Positions 46,069 to 54,197 of a DNA stretch of 64,000 bases are shown one piece after another. A program made the translations under genes and the position numbers. Within the stretch, counting starts at the first letter, position 1. Each line of letters begins with the position of its first letter. Below the pieces are notes generated by a model. That model made no database searches, was not told where the DNA came from, and was given only the letters and a program-made list of their open reading frames with translations. Origin of the DNA: JAIBJN01 sp963784175 (lineage in GTDB: Bacteria; Actinomycetota; Thermoleophilia; Gaiellales; Gaiellaceae); contig CAWAQJ010000014.1 in the NCBI GenBank assembly GCA_963784175.1, positions 496,001-560,000 of the forward strand. Reading direction: 5' to 3'.

Positions 46069-47000
46069 GGGCGCTCCTCTACCACGGCCCCGGCGACCTG
46101 CGGGTCGAGGAGGTCCCACGCCCCGAGCCGGGACCGGGCGACGTGCTCGTCCAGGTGGAGGTTGCGCTCACGGACGGCACCGACGCGAAGGCGTTCCGCC
46201 GAGGCCACCCACTGCTCCTCGCCGATTTGCCCAGCCCCTTCGGGCACGAGTTCTGCGGCGTCGACGTCGCCACAGGCCGTCGCGTCGTCGCGGCGAACTC
46301 GGCGCCGTGCGGGGAGTGCGCACCGTGCCGGCGCGGTGAGGAGACCCTCTGCGAGAACCTTCAGCCCTTCCTCAACGGCGCCTACGCCGAGCTCCTGCTC
46401 GTGCCGGCGCGGATCGCCGAGCGCAACCTCCTCCCCGTCCCGCCGGCCCTCGCACCGGAGGTCGCCGCCATGGTGGAGCCGCTCGCCTGCTGCCTGCACG
46501 GAGTCGAGCGGGCCGCGGTCGAGGCCGGGCAGACGGTCGCGATCCTGGGGCCGGGGCCGATCGGGCTCATGCTCTGCGCGGCGGCGAAGGACGCGGGCGC
46601 GAATGTCGTCGCCGTCGGGGGCCGGCAGGAGCGGCGAGAGCTCGCCCGCGAGTTCGGCGCGGTGCCGGGCGACGGGAAGGGCGCCGACGTCGTCATCGAG
46701 GCGGTCGGCACCGCCGAGGCATGGCAGGACGCCCTGGGCCTCGTGCGCCCGGGAGGCACCGTCCTCTTCTTCGGCGGGCGGGAGCTCGGCGTCGACACGT
46801 TCCGCCTCCACTACGAGGAGCTCACCCTCAAGGGAGCGTTCCATCACACTCCGCGCCACGTCCGCGCCGCCCTTGCGTTCCTCGCCAGCGGAGCCTTCCC
46901 CTGGGAGCGCCTCGTCACGCACCAGGTCGGCCTGGAGCAGGTGGCCGGCCTCTTCGCCGACCCGCCGCCCGACCTCCTGAAGGCGGCCGTCGTCCCCTAG
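46065..47000 (+). CDS. Zinc-type alcohol/polyol dehydrogenase-like protein, second of a tandem pair
   Basis: 311 residues from a GTG inside the previous stop. GHEFCGVD with His-Glu, structural-zinc Cys cluster CGECAPCRRGEETLC, Rossmann motif VAILGPGPIGLMLC and PGGTVLFFGG. The first zinc Cys position is replaced (ALTDGTDAKAF), so the catalytic zinc site may be altered. Its TAG is the CTAG shared with the convergent ligase gene. The pair could be two subunits or two steps on related alcohols. Confidence 0.86.
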   Translation: MRALLYHGPGDLRVEEVPRPEPGPGDVLVQVEVALTDGTDAKAFRRGHPLLLADLPSPFGHEFCGVDVATGRRVVAANSAPCGECAPCRRGEETLCENLQPFLNGAYAELLLVPARIAERNLLPVPPALAPEVAAMVEPLACCLHGVERAAVEAGQTVAILGPGPIGLMLCAAAKDAGANVVAVGGRQERRELAREFGAVPGDGKGADVVIEAVGTAEAWQDALGLVRPGGTVLFFGGRELGVDTFRLHYEELTLKGAFHHTPRHVRAALAFLASGAFPWERLVTHQVGLEQVAGLFADPPPDLLKAAVVP

Positions 47001-48706
47001 GAAACGGAGTGCCGCTCGGCGGCTTCGCGCGTGAGGGTCGTGAAGTCGATCTTCCCGACCCGCGTCTTCGGCAACTCCCCCCGGAACTCGATGTCGCGCG
47101 GGCACGACCACTTGATCAGGCGCGCGCGGCAATGCCCGATCAGCTCGGCCGCCAGCTCGTCGCCGGCCGCGCCCGGGTCGGCGGGGACAACGACGGCGAC
47201 GACCCGCTCGCCCTGGGCTGCGTCGGGCACGCCGATCACGCAGACCTCGGCGACACCGGGGTGCTCGTGGAGCGCCGTCTCGACCTGCGACGGAAAGACG
47301 TTGAACCCGGACGACTTGATCATCCGCTTGAGGCGCGAGGTGAAGAAGAAGAACCCGTCCTCGTCCATCCGGCCGATGTCACCCGTGTGCAGCCAGGCAC
47401 GGCCGTCCCCGTGCTCCATGAGAACGGCGGCCGTCGCCTCGGGATCGTCGAGGTAGCCGAGCATGACCGCCGGGCCCGACACGCAGATCTCCCCTTCCTC
47501 GCCCGGCGGCAGCTCCTCCGTCCCGCCCAGCGCGCAGATCGCGACCGAGGTGTCGGGGAGCGGCACGCCGATGCTGCCCGGCCGCGACTCGGCCAGGGGC
47601 ATTCCCATGATCCCCGTGACGGTCTCGGTCAGCCCGTAGCCCTCGAGCAGCCGCACTTGGCCGCCGCGCTCGGCGACGAGCTTCTCGAACCCGAGCCGCA
47701 CGGGCTCCGGCAGGGCGTCCGCGCCCGAGAACGCCGCCCGCAGCGAGGAGAGATCGGCGTCCTGCAGCGCAGGATGGCGGATGAGCGCCTCGTACAGCGT
47801 GGGCACACCGGCGATCAGCGTCGGCCGCTTCTTGCGGATCAGCTTGGCGGTCGTCTCGGGGCTGAAGACCGGCACGAGGACGAGCCGGCAGCCGCTCAGG
47901 AGCCCCGCGTTGACGAGCGCCGCGAGGCCGAACCCGTGGAAGATCGGAAGCGCGGCGAGAATCGTGTCGTCCGGGCCCAGGCCGATCCACGCGCGGACCT
48001 GCAACCCCTCGCTGACGAAATTCGAGTGCGAGAGCACGATGCCCTTCGGCGTCCCCGTCGTTCCGCCCGAGTAGAGGATCGCCGCGGGCTCGCCCGGGTC
48101 CGTCGCGGCGGCCGGAACGGGCGGATGCTCCCCGGCGATGAGCTCTGACCACCACCTGACGCGCGGGTCGGGCGGCACCTTGGGGATCTTGCGTCCTCGC
48201 GTGGCCCAGAAGCCCAGCCGCTTGTGGAACGGGAGGTCGTCGGAGATGCGCGCGAGGACGAGCGTCTCTAGCGGCGTCGGCTCCTCGATCGCCGCGAAGC
48301 TCCCGTAGAACGCGTCCAGGGTCACCGCGATGCGGGAGCCGCTGCGGTTCAGGTAGCCCGCGATCTCGCCGGGAGTGGAGAGCGGATGGATCATCGAGGC
48401 GACGGCGCCGAGCTTTGCGGCCGCATAGAACGGGATCACGCCCTGCGGGGAGGTCGGCATCGAGATCGTGATCCGTTCGCCCGGGCCGAGCCCGTGGGCC
48501 GCGAGAGCGTTCGCACAGCGGTCGACGGACGCGAGCAGCTGGGCGTAGGTGGCCGTGACGTCCAGGAAGTCGTAGGCGACCGACTCCGGCGTGCGCCGTG
48601 CGGAGGCGGCCAACGCCTCGTACAGCGTGATCTCGGGGTACGAGATCGATGCCGGGACGTCGCCGTAGAAGCGCAGCCAGGGACGGTCGGCGGCCGTGGT
48701 GCTCAC
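46997..48706 (-). CDS. Acyl-CoA synthetase (AMP-dependent ligase, ANL family)
   Basis: 569 residues from a GTG. Motifs: P-loop YSGGTTGTPKG, GYGLTE, and TGDIGRMDEDGF, with the C-terminal lysine in LPKTRVGKIDF. The adenylate-forming ligase would activate an aliphatic or aromatic acid to its CoA thioester. It is coupled by GTGA to an upstream acyltransferase gene, so the two probably act on the same acyl group. It ends on a CTAG shared with the dehydrogenase. Confidence 0.93.
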   Translation of the reverse strand: MSTTAADRPWLRFYGDVPASISYPEITLYEALAASARRTPESVAYDFLDVTATYAQLLASVDRCANALAAHGLGPGERITISMPTSPQGVIPFYAAAKLGAVASMIHPLSTPGEIAGYLNRSGSRIAVTLDAFYGSFAAIEEPTPLETLVLARISDDLPFHKRLGFWATRGRKIPKVPPDPRVRWWSELIAGEHPPVPAAATDPGEPAAILYSGGTTGTPKGIVLSHSNFVSEGLQVRAWIGLGPDDTILAALPIFHGFGLAALVNAGLLSGCRLVLVPVFSPETTAKLIRKKRPTLIAGVPTLYEALIRHPALQDADLSSLRAAFSGADALPEPVRLGFEKLVAERGGQVRLLEGYGLTETVTGIMGMPLAESRPGSIGVPLPDTSVAICALGGTEELPPGEEGEICVSGPAVMLGYLDDPEATAAVLMEHGDGRAWLHTGDIGRMDEDGFFFFTSRLKRMIKSSGFNVFPSQVETALHEHPGVAEVCVIGVPDAAQGERVVAVVVPADPGAAGDELAAELIGHCRARLIKWSCPRDIEFRGELPKTRVGKIDFTTLTREAAERHSVS

Positions 48707-49554
48707 GCGTCGCTCGTGGCTTCCAGCGGTAACCGGGGAAGCGGCGGCTCGTGGGCCCGCGGATCGTCGAGATACGCGCGCGCGCTGCGCGCGAGCCTCG
48801 CGGCGTGGGCACCGTCGAGATAGCGGTGGTCCATGGTCACCGAGACGGTCAGCATCGGCCTGGCGACGATCTCCCCGTCGCGGACGACGGGCTTCTCGGT
48901 CACCTCCGAGACGAGCGCGAGGAACGGCACGCGGTAGAAGGGCGAGAGCGGGGCGTACGCGTGCTGCACGCCGAGCATGCCCACGGACGTGACGAGCGCG
49001 CTGCCGAAGGGATGGCTGCGAAGGCCGAAGCGGCGCAGGTCGAGTCCGACGTCGGACGTCAACCAGGTGACGAGCTTCAACGCGGGTCGGAGGACCGGGG
49101 TCGGCGTCCTGGCGAGGAGCTTCTTCGACCGCCCAAAGTCGGCGTCCTCGGCGCTCCGGATCCGCGCCGCACGCTCGGAGAGCTCCTGGGCGATCTCGAC
49201 CGCGGACTTGCCATCCGCGTCCTTCACCTTGACGCCGGAGAGATCTTTGCCGCCGTCCACGGCAACCACGAAGAAGACGGCCACGGTCTCCCGCTCCTCG
49301 AAACGGCCGCCGCGCTTGCGGACGTTGAGGTCGGGGTTCTCGCCGAGCGCGTGTGCGACGGCGCGGCCGACGAGGTGCGTCACGGTGACGTGGACGCCCG
49401 TCGCAGCCCTGGCGTCCTCGATGAAGGCGAGCAGCTCTGCCGCGTCGAGCTCGAGGTCGCCGTAGATCTGCGGGTCGAGCGGGCCCCGCCACGTGGCGGA
49501 CGCCACCTTGCGCCACCCTTCGGCTCGCAGAAACGCGCCTCCTTCTTGCGACAA
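48703..49554 (-). CDS. 2-oxoacid dehydrogenase acyltransferase (E2) catalytic domain without lipoyl domain
   Basis: 283 residues. The E2 catalytic core is complete with the active-site motif DHRYLDGA near the C-terminus and SVGMLG upstream. No lipoyl or subunit-binding domain. A TTG at 49554 opens the frame; however a very strong AAGGAGG lies inside it and would fit a CTG at 49530 better (start at RAEGWRKVASATW). Coupled to the ligase by GTGA; no E1 or E3 genes are near. It may act as an acyl-CoA acyltransferase instead of in a dehydrogenase complex. Confidence 0.83.
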   Translation of the reverse strand: MSQEGGAFLRAEGWRKVASATWRGPLDPQIYGDLELDAAELLAFIEDARAATGVHVTVTHLVGRAVAHALGENPDLNVRKRGGRFEERETVAVFFVVAVDGGKDLSGVKVKDADGKSAVEIAQELSERAARIRSAEDADFGRSKKLLARTPTPVLRPALKLVTWLTSDVGLDLRRFGLRSHPFGSALVTSVGMLGVQHAYAPLSPFYRVPFLALVSEVTEKPVVRDGEIVARPMLTVSVTMDHRYLDGAHAARLARSARAYLDDPRAHEPPLPRLPLEATSDA

Positions 49555-49602
49555 ACGTCACAGAGTGCGACCGGCCGACGGTACTCCGCCGCCGTCAGCC
49601 AG

Positions 49603-50244
49603 TCAACTGGCGCGGCGGACGAGCGTGACGCCGTCGCGCACCGTCAGCATCACGGCCACGACCCGCGGGTCGGCGGCGATGCGGGCGTTGAGCTCGACGA
49701 ACATCTCAGTCTCGGGCGTCTCCGGCGGCTCCACGACGCGGCCCGACCAGAGCACGTTGTCGAGCGCCATGATCCCGTTCGGGGTGAGCCGTGGGACGAG
49801 CGCCTCGTAGTACGCCGGATAGTTCAACTTGTCGGCGTCGATGAAGATCAGGTCGTAGTCGCCCTCGAGCCGCTCGATGGTCTCGAGCGCCGGGCCGAGG
49901 TGGATCGTGATGCGGTCCGCGACGCCCGCTTCCTCGTGATAGCGGCGCGCGACGGCGGCGTGCGTCTCGTCCATCTCGCAGGTGTCGATGTGGCCTCCAG
50001 GCGGGAGCAGGGGCGCCATCGAGGTGGACGAGTAGCCGCTGTAGGTGCCGAGCTCGAGCACCCGCTGCGGCTGGAGCGCGAAGACGAGAAACTCGAGCAG
50101 GCGGCCCTCGACGGGGCCGGTCAGCATCTGCGGCGCGCGCAGCGTCGCCTTCGTCTCCTCGGCGAGGCGCCGGCGCAGCTCGTCGGGCGGCGTGGTGCTC
50201 GCCTCGGCGTACTGCTCGATCTTCTCGGGAACGAGGCCGGCCAT
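49603..50244 (-). CDS. SAM-dependent O-methyltransferase (caffeoyl-CoA type)
   Basis: 213 residues. SAM motif VLELGTYSGYSS, second motif HIDTCEMDETHAAVA, metal/catechol-binding FIDADKLNYPAYY and ALDNVLWSG match the class of small cation-dependent O-methyltransferases. Its ATG shares one base with the upstream TGA (TGATG) of an MBL-hydrolase gene. Likely methylates catechols or related phenolics; substrate unknown. Confidence 0.92.
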   Translation of the reverse strand: MAGLVPEKIEQYAEASTTPPDELRRRLAEETKATLRAPQMLTGPVEGRLLEFLVFALQPQRVLELGTYSGYSSTSMAPLLPPGGHIDTCEMDETHAAVARRYHEEAGVADRITIHLGPALETIERLEGDYDLIFIDADKLNYPAYYEALVPRLTPNGIMALDNVLWSGRVVEPPETPETEMFVELNARIAADPRVVAVMLTVRDGVTLVRRAS

Positions 50245-50966
50245 CAGGGCATCCTTGCAACTCGCGAGCCGCCGACGACGGCGTCACGGCCGTCGCGGAA
50301 GCGCACCCACGCCTTGCCGCCGCCGTCGTAATCGTGCGCCCAGACGATGAGCGTCGCCTCCGCCCCTTCCACATGCACGCGCTCCGTCCCCTCCGGGTCG
50401 ACGCCGCGCCACACGCGGACGAACGGGTTCTCGTCGTACTCGCGGCCGATGGTCGTTTCCTCGCTGTGGCCCGGAAACACGGCCAGCTCGTGCGGCAGGC
50501 CCATGAGGACGTCCATGATCGAGCGGCGGAGGTCGTCGAACCCCTCTTGCGCCCCGCCGACCGAGCCGGTGAAGAGCGTGTCGCCCGTGAAGACTGCCTC
50601 CCTATCGACCACGAACGCCAGCATCCCGCGGGTGTGCCCGGGCGTGCGCAGGGCCTCGACGCGGAGATCGCCGGCCTCGACGATCTCCCCGTGGCCGAGG
50701 TGCTCGGCACCGTCGACGCCCTCGTCCGGCGCCGCCAGAACGCGGAGGCCGTACCTGTCCTCGAGCAGCTGGTGGTTGGCGACGTGGTCGGCGTGCGCGT
50801 GGGTCGTGAGGAGGTGCGTCGGGTGCACCTCGAGGCGGTCGACGGCCGACAGCAAGGGCTCGATGGGGGCTCCCGAGTCGATGAAAACCGCCGTGCCGCC
50901 GGAGCGGTCCGCAACCAGGTAGGCGTTCGAGAGTACCTGGGGATCCATGCTCCGCTCGACAATCAT
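50244..50966 (-). CDS. Metallo-beta-lactamase-fold hydrolase (glyoxalase-II-like)
   Basis: 240 residues. Zinc motif THAHADH, PGHTRGML with the third His, Asp in TGDTLFTG and His in VFPGHSEETT. This is the signature set of glyoxalase-II or persulfide-dioxygenase-like hydrolases. Divergent from pspA; only 47 bases separate the start codons. Coupled to the O-methyltransferase gene. Confidence 0.9.
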   Translation of the reverse strand: MIVERSMDPQVLSNAYLVADRSGGTAVFIDSGAPIEPLLSAVDRLEVHPTHLLTTHAHADHVANHQLLEDRYGLRVLAAPDEGVDGAEHLGHGEIVEAGDLRVEALRTPGHTRGMLAFVVDREAVFTGDTLFTGSVGGAQEGFDDLRRSIMDVLMGLPHELAVFPGHSEETTIGREYDENPFVRVWRGVDPEGTERVHVEGAEATLIVWAHDYDGGGKAWVRFRDGRDAVVGGSRVARMP

Positions 50967-51013
50967 GGGGTGGGTAGCATGCCAGGGGAACCCGGACTGG
51001 GAGGGCTATTCGG

Positions 51014-51742
51014 ATGGCCGGCCTCATGAGCCGAACGTCGACTGTGGTCAAAGCGTGGATCTCGAAGCTTCTCGATCGCGCCGAAGATCCATCGGTCACG
51101 CTGGACTACTCGTACGAGAAGCAGCTCGAGATGCTGCAGAACGTCAAGAGGGGGGTCGCGGACGTCGTCACGGCGAAAAAGCGGCTCGAGCTGCAAACGG
51201 GAAAGCTCGAGCAGGAGCTCCCGAAGCTCGACCAGCAGGCACGCGCAGCGCTGTCGGCCGGTCGTGAGGACCTCGCGCGCGCGGCGCTCGAGCGCAAGAC
51301 GGTGGCGCAGGCGCAGCTCCAGGGACTCGACCAGCAGATCGCCGGGCTCGAAGCCCAGCAGGAGAAGCTCCTCGCCAACGAGAAGCGCCTCTCCGCCAAG
51401 GTCGAGTCGTTCCGAAGCGAGAAAGAGGTCATCAAGGCGCAGTACTCGGCCGCCGAGGCGCAGGTCCGGATCACCGAGGCGGCGACGGGCATCGGCGAGG
51501 AGATGGCCGACACCGGCCTCGCCATCCAGCGCGCGCAGGACAAGACCGAGCAGATGCAGGCACGCGCAGCAGCCGTCGACGAGCTCGTCGAGGCCGGCGC
51601 GCTCGAGGACTTCACGTCCGGCGAGACGTCGCTCGACCGCGAGCTCGCGCAGATCTCCGCTCAGAGCCAGGTGGACGACGAGTTGGCGAAGCTCAAGGGC
51701 GAGCTCGCCGCGGGCGGCGCGAAGAAGGAGCTGGAGCAGTGA
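51014..51742 (+). CDS. pspA: Phage shock protein A / IM30 family (PspA)
   Basis: 242 residues, almost wholly coiled coil: LSYIxx-like DYSYEKQLEMLQNVKRGVADVVTAKKRLE opening, long helices rich in Ala, Glu, Gln. It polymerises on damaged membranes to maintain integrity. GGGAGGG lies 8 bases before the ATG. Its stop overlaps the pspAA start (GTGA). The gene pair faces pspAB-htpX, so the whole is a membrane-stress module. Confidence 0.94.
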   Translation: MAGLMSRTSTVVKAWISKLLDRAEDPSVTLDYSYEKQLEMLQNVKRGVADVVTAKKRLELQTGKLEQELPKLDQQARAALSAGREDLARAALERKTVAQAQLQGLDQQIAGLEAQQEKLLANEKRLSAKVESFRSEKEVIKAQYSAAEAQVRITEAATGIGEEMADTGLAIQRAQDKTEQMQARAAAVDELVEAGALEDFTSGETSLDRELAQISAQSQVDDELAKLKGELAAGGAKKELEQ

Positions 51743-52030
51743 TCGTCAGGCTGATGGGCGAGGGCCAGTTCCAGCGTCGACGACGACCTGCTGGCGAAAC
51801 TGAACGAGCTGGACGACAAGGCGCAGGCCGCGGCGGACGCGAACGACGAGCCCGAGCTCGACCGTGTCCTGGACGAGATGTGGGGCCTCGTCCAGGGCGA
51901 CGGGGAGCGGCTCGCCGACGACGACCTGCATCCCTCGGACGTCGTCATCCCGCCGAGCGACCTGACCCTCGAGGAGACGCAGCGCCTCTTCTCGGATCAG
52001 GGGCTCATCCCGGACATCCCGGCGGCCTAG
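51739..52030 (+). pseudogene. pspAA: PspA-associated protein PspAA, reading frame interrupted
   Basis: GTG start inside the pspA stop. The first codons give IVRLMGEGQFQ, matching PspAA openings; then one extra C at 51775 shifts the frame, and LLAKLNELDDKAQAAADAND ... VIPPSDLTLEETQRLFSDQGLIP continues to TAG at 52028-52030. Removing the base gives a 96-residue PspAA protein. Given pspA upstream, this is the actinobacterial PspA-PspAA pair. Confidence 0.82.
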
Positions 52031-52693
52031 CCTCGCTCCCACGACAAGCGGCCATGGGTTCGCCCGGCAGGGGGCGACCCCCTTGGTCTGCTGCATCATC
52101 ACCGGCGCCGGCGCGCCGATGGCGGTGCACGACCGGTGGCCGTGCCCGAGCAGGTGGCCCACCTCGTGGTTGACGAGGTAGCGGCGGTAGCGCTCGACAT
52201 GGCGGTACGCGCTCGCGCCCTGGCGCCACCGCATGAGGTTGAGGACCGCGCGCCCGCCGTTCGCGCACGAGTAGATCCCGTTGGTCAGGTTGGGCGCGCA
52301 CAGGCGGTCGGTCGTCCGCGGCGAGGCCAGCGTCACCCGGAAGTCGACGGGGCCTCGCGAGACGCGGCGGAAGGAAACGCGGCCTGTGCCGCCCCAGCTC
52401 CTGGGGTGACCAAGGATGGAGTGCACGAGCCGGGCAAACTCGAGCCGCGCAATGACGATGCCGGCCTCCACCTCGACCATGTAGCGCATCACCGGACCGC
52501 TGCCGGTGCGAGGGTCGCCGCCGCGCACGACGAGAAGCGGCCGCGCACGGCCCGGTGGCCAGACCGGCGCCGCGGCCCTGTGTTCAGGGGCAGGGGCGGC
52601 CACCACGCCCGCATCCAGCGAAGGAGCGAGCCTGGCCTCGGCGGCGGAGGCGAACAGCGCGGCGAGTGCCGCAAGCACGAGCGCGACTCGCAC
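52027..52693 (-). CDS. DUF3152-type secreted zinc-peptidase-like protein
   Basis: About 220 residues, GTG start, N-terminal signal peptide (LVLAALAALFASAAEA). Core of DUF3152: a metal motif HEVGHLLGHGH (zincin-like HExxHxxxxxH), two Cys (CAPN, CTAIG) and the family end CRANPWPL. As written the frame stays open past 52027 into sequence antisense to pspAA (to 51746), which is implausible; one extra base near 52045 would instead end it on the CTAG at 52027-52030. A secreted metallopeptidase role is inferred from the motif. Confidence 0.72.
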
Positions 52694-52703
52694 GCTGGGG
52701 ACC

Positions 52704-53279
52704 CTAGTCGAGCGGTGCTTCGAAGAGCCCGAGCCAGCGTGTCAGGTCAGGCTCGATGGGGAGCTCCTTCTCGAGCTCCGACTTCAGCCTCAGCTCCGCG
52801 GGGTTGTCGCGCTCCTGCCCCTCGCCGGTGGGGACGAACGGCCAGAACGTGCCCTGCTTGAAGCCGTAGATCAGGTACGTCGGCAGGTCGCGGCCCTCGA
52901 ACGCGAAGAGCGCGGCCGTCAGCCGATCACCGAAGCCGCGGCTGGCGAGCTCGCTCGCGACGAGGTGCACGGTCGTGACGAGATCCTCGAAGTCGCGATC
53001 GCGCACGACGAGCCACTGGTAGCCGTACGCGTCGTTCCGGCGCCTGACCTCGGAGCCGGAGGTCTGGGCGACGACCCCGAGGAGCTCGTCGATCTCCTGC
53101 TCGGCCCGCGCGAACTCGCCGGCCGAAAGCGGCTTCGTCACGACAGCGGCAACGCCGGCGGACTTGAGCCCGAGCTCCGCCTGGAGGGTCACCTGCGCCG
53201 TCGAGAGCGCGAAGAGCTTGTCGAGCTTCGCGCCCTTGAGACGCTTCCGCCCGCCGAAGAGGACGCTGGCGATGCCCAC
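52704..53279 (-). CDS. pspAB: PspA-associated protein PspAB
   Basis: 191 residues, opening with MGIASVLFGGRK and KLDKLFALSTAQVTLQAELGL as in PspAB proteins, and a DRLTAALFAFEG core. Its GTG directly follows the htpX stop codon with no spacer, so it is co-expressed with the protease. Function: partner of the PspA membrane-stress response in actinobacteria; mechanism unknown. Confidence 0.85.
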   Translation of the reverse strand: MGIASVLFGGRKRLKGAKLDKLFALSTAQVTLQAELGLKSAGVAAVVTKPLSAGEFARAEQEIDELLGVVAQTSGSEVRRRNDAYGYQWLVVRDRDFEDLVTTVHLVASELASRGFGDRLTAALFAFEGRDLPTYLIYGFKQGTFWPFVPTGEGQERDNPAELRLKSELEKELPIEPDLTRWLGLFEAPLD

Positions 53280-54158
53280 CTAGTACGAAACCGGCTTGCC
53301 CATCTCCTGGGCGATCGTGGCCAGCCGCGCGAGGCGCTTCTCGAGCGGCGGGTGCGTCATGAAGAGGGTCGCAGCGGACCGCTTCACGTTGGTCGGGATG
53401 ATGAAGAACGCGTTCAGCCCCTCGAGCTGGCGCAGGTCGCGCTGCGGGATCCGGGTGATGTCGCTCGCGATCTTCTGCAGGGCGCTCATCAGGTTCTCGG
53501 GTGCGCCCGTGACGAGCGCGGCGCCGCGATCGGCGGCGAACTCGCGGTAGCGCGACAGCGCGAGGATGAGGAAGTAGCTGACGAAGTACACGACGAGCGC
53601 GATCAGCCAGATCGGCGGGCCCTCACGGTTGCGGCCGAGGCCGCCGCCGAACCAGATCAGCAACGAGGCGACGTTCGAGAAGAAGCTCGCAAAGGTCATC
53701 ACGGCTACGTCCCGGTTGGAAATGTGGGCGAGCTCGTGCGCGATGACGCCCTCGATCTCGGGCGGGTCGAGCCGTTTCCACAGCCCCTCGGTTACGGCCA
53801 CGACTGACTTCTTCGGGCTACGGCCGGTCGCAAAGGCGTTTGGGATGTCCGTGGGGATCACCGCGATTCGCGGCTTGGGCAGGTCGGACATGGCGCAGAG
53901 CCGCTCGACCATCGCGTGGAGGTCCGGCGCCTGCTCGGGAGTTACGACCTTCGCCCCCGAGGAGGCCAGCGCGATCTTGTCGGACGTGAAGTACTGGATG
54001 AACGCAAACGCGCCCAGGATCACGACCATGACGCCGATCGACGCACCGCTCTGGAGGAGCAGCGCGAAGAAGCCGACGTAGAGCGCCCCCAGCAGGAAGA
54101 TGGTCAGGAACATGCGCGACGTCAGTCCGAAGTCGCGCCCGTACGCCTTGCGTCTCAT
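53280..54158 (-). CDS. htpX: Zinc metalloprotease HtpX
   Basis: 292 residues. Two N-terminal membrane helices, GRSPKKSVVAVTEGL, zinc motif HELAH (141-145) followed by ISNRD, two more helices, and the third ligand in REFAADRGAAL. It degrades misfolded membrane proteins. It lies upstream of pspAB in a module facing pspA-pspAA, consistent with a common membrane-stress role. GAGGAG precedes the ATG by 10 bases. Confidence 0.95.
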   Translation of the reverse strand: MRRKAYGRDFGLTSRMFLTIFLLGALYVGFFALLLQSGASIGVMVVILGAFAFIQYFTSDKIALASSGAKVVTPEQAPDLHAMVERLCAMSDLPKPRIAVIPTDIPNAFATGRSPKKSVVAVTEGLWKRLDPPEIEGVIAHELAHISNRDVAVMTFASFFSNVASLLIWFGGGLGRNREGPPIWLIALVVYFVSYFLILALSRYREFAADRGAALVTGAPENLMSALQKIASDITRIPQRDLRQLEGLNAFFIIPTNVKRSAATLFMTHPPLEKRLARLATIAQEMGKPVSY

Positions 54159-54197
54159 CGAGTGGTCAGCTCCTCGGAGGAAGTTGGTAGGTGAATT

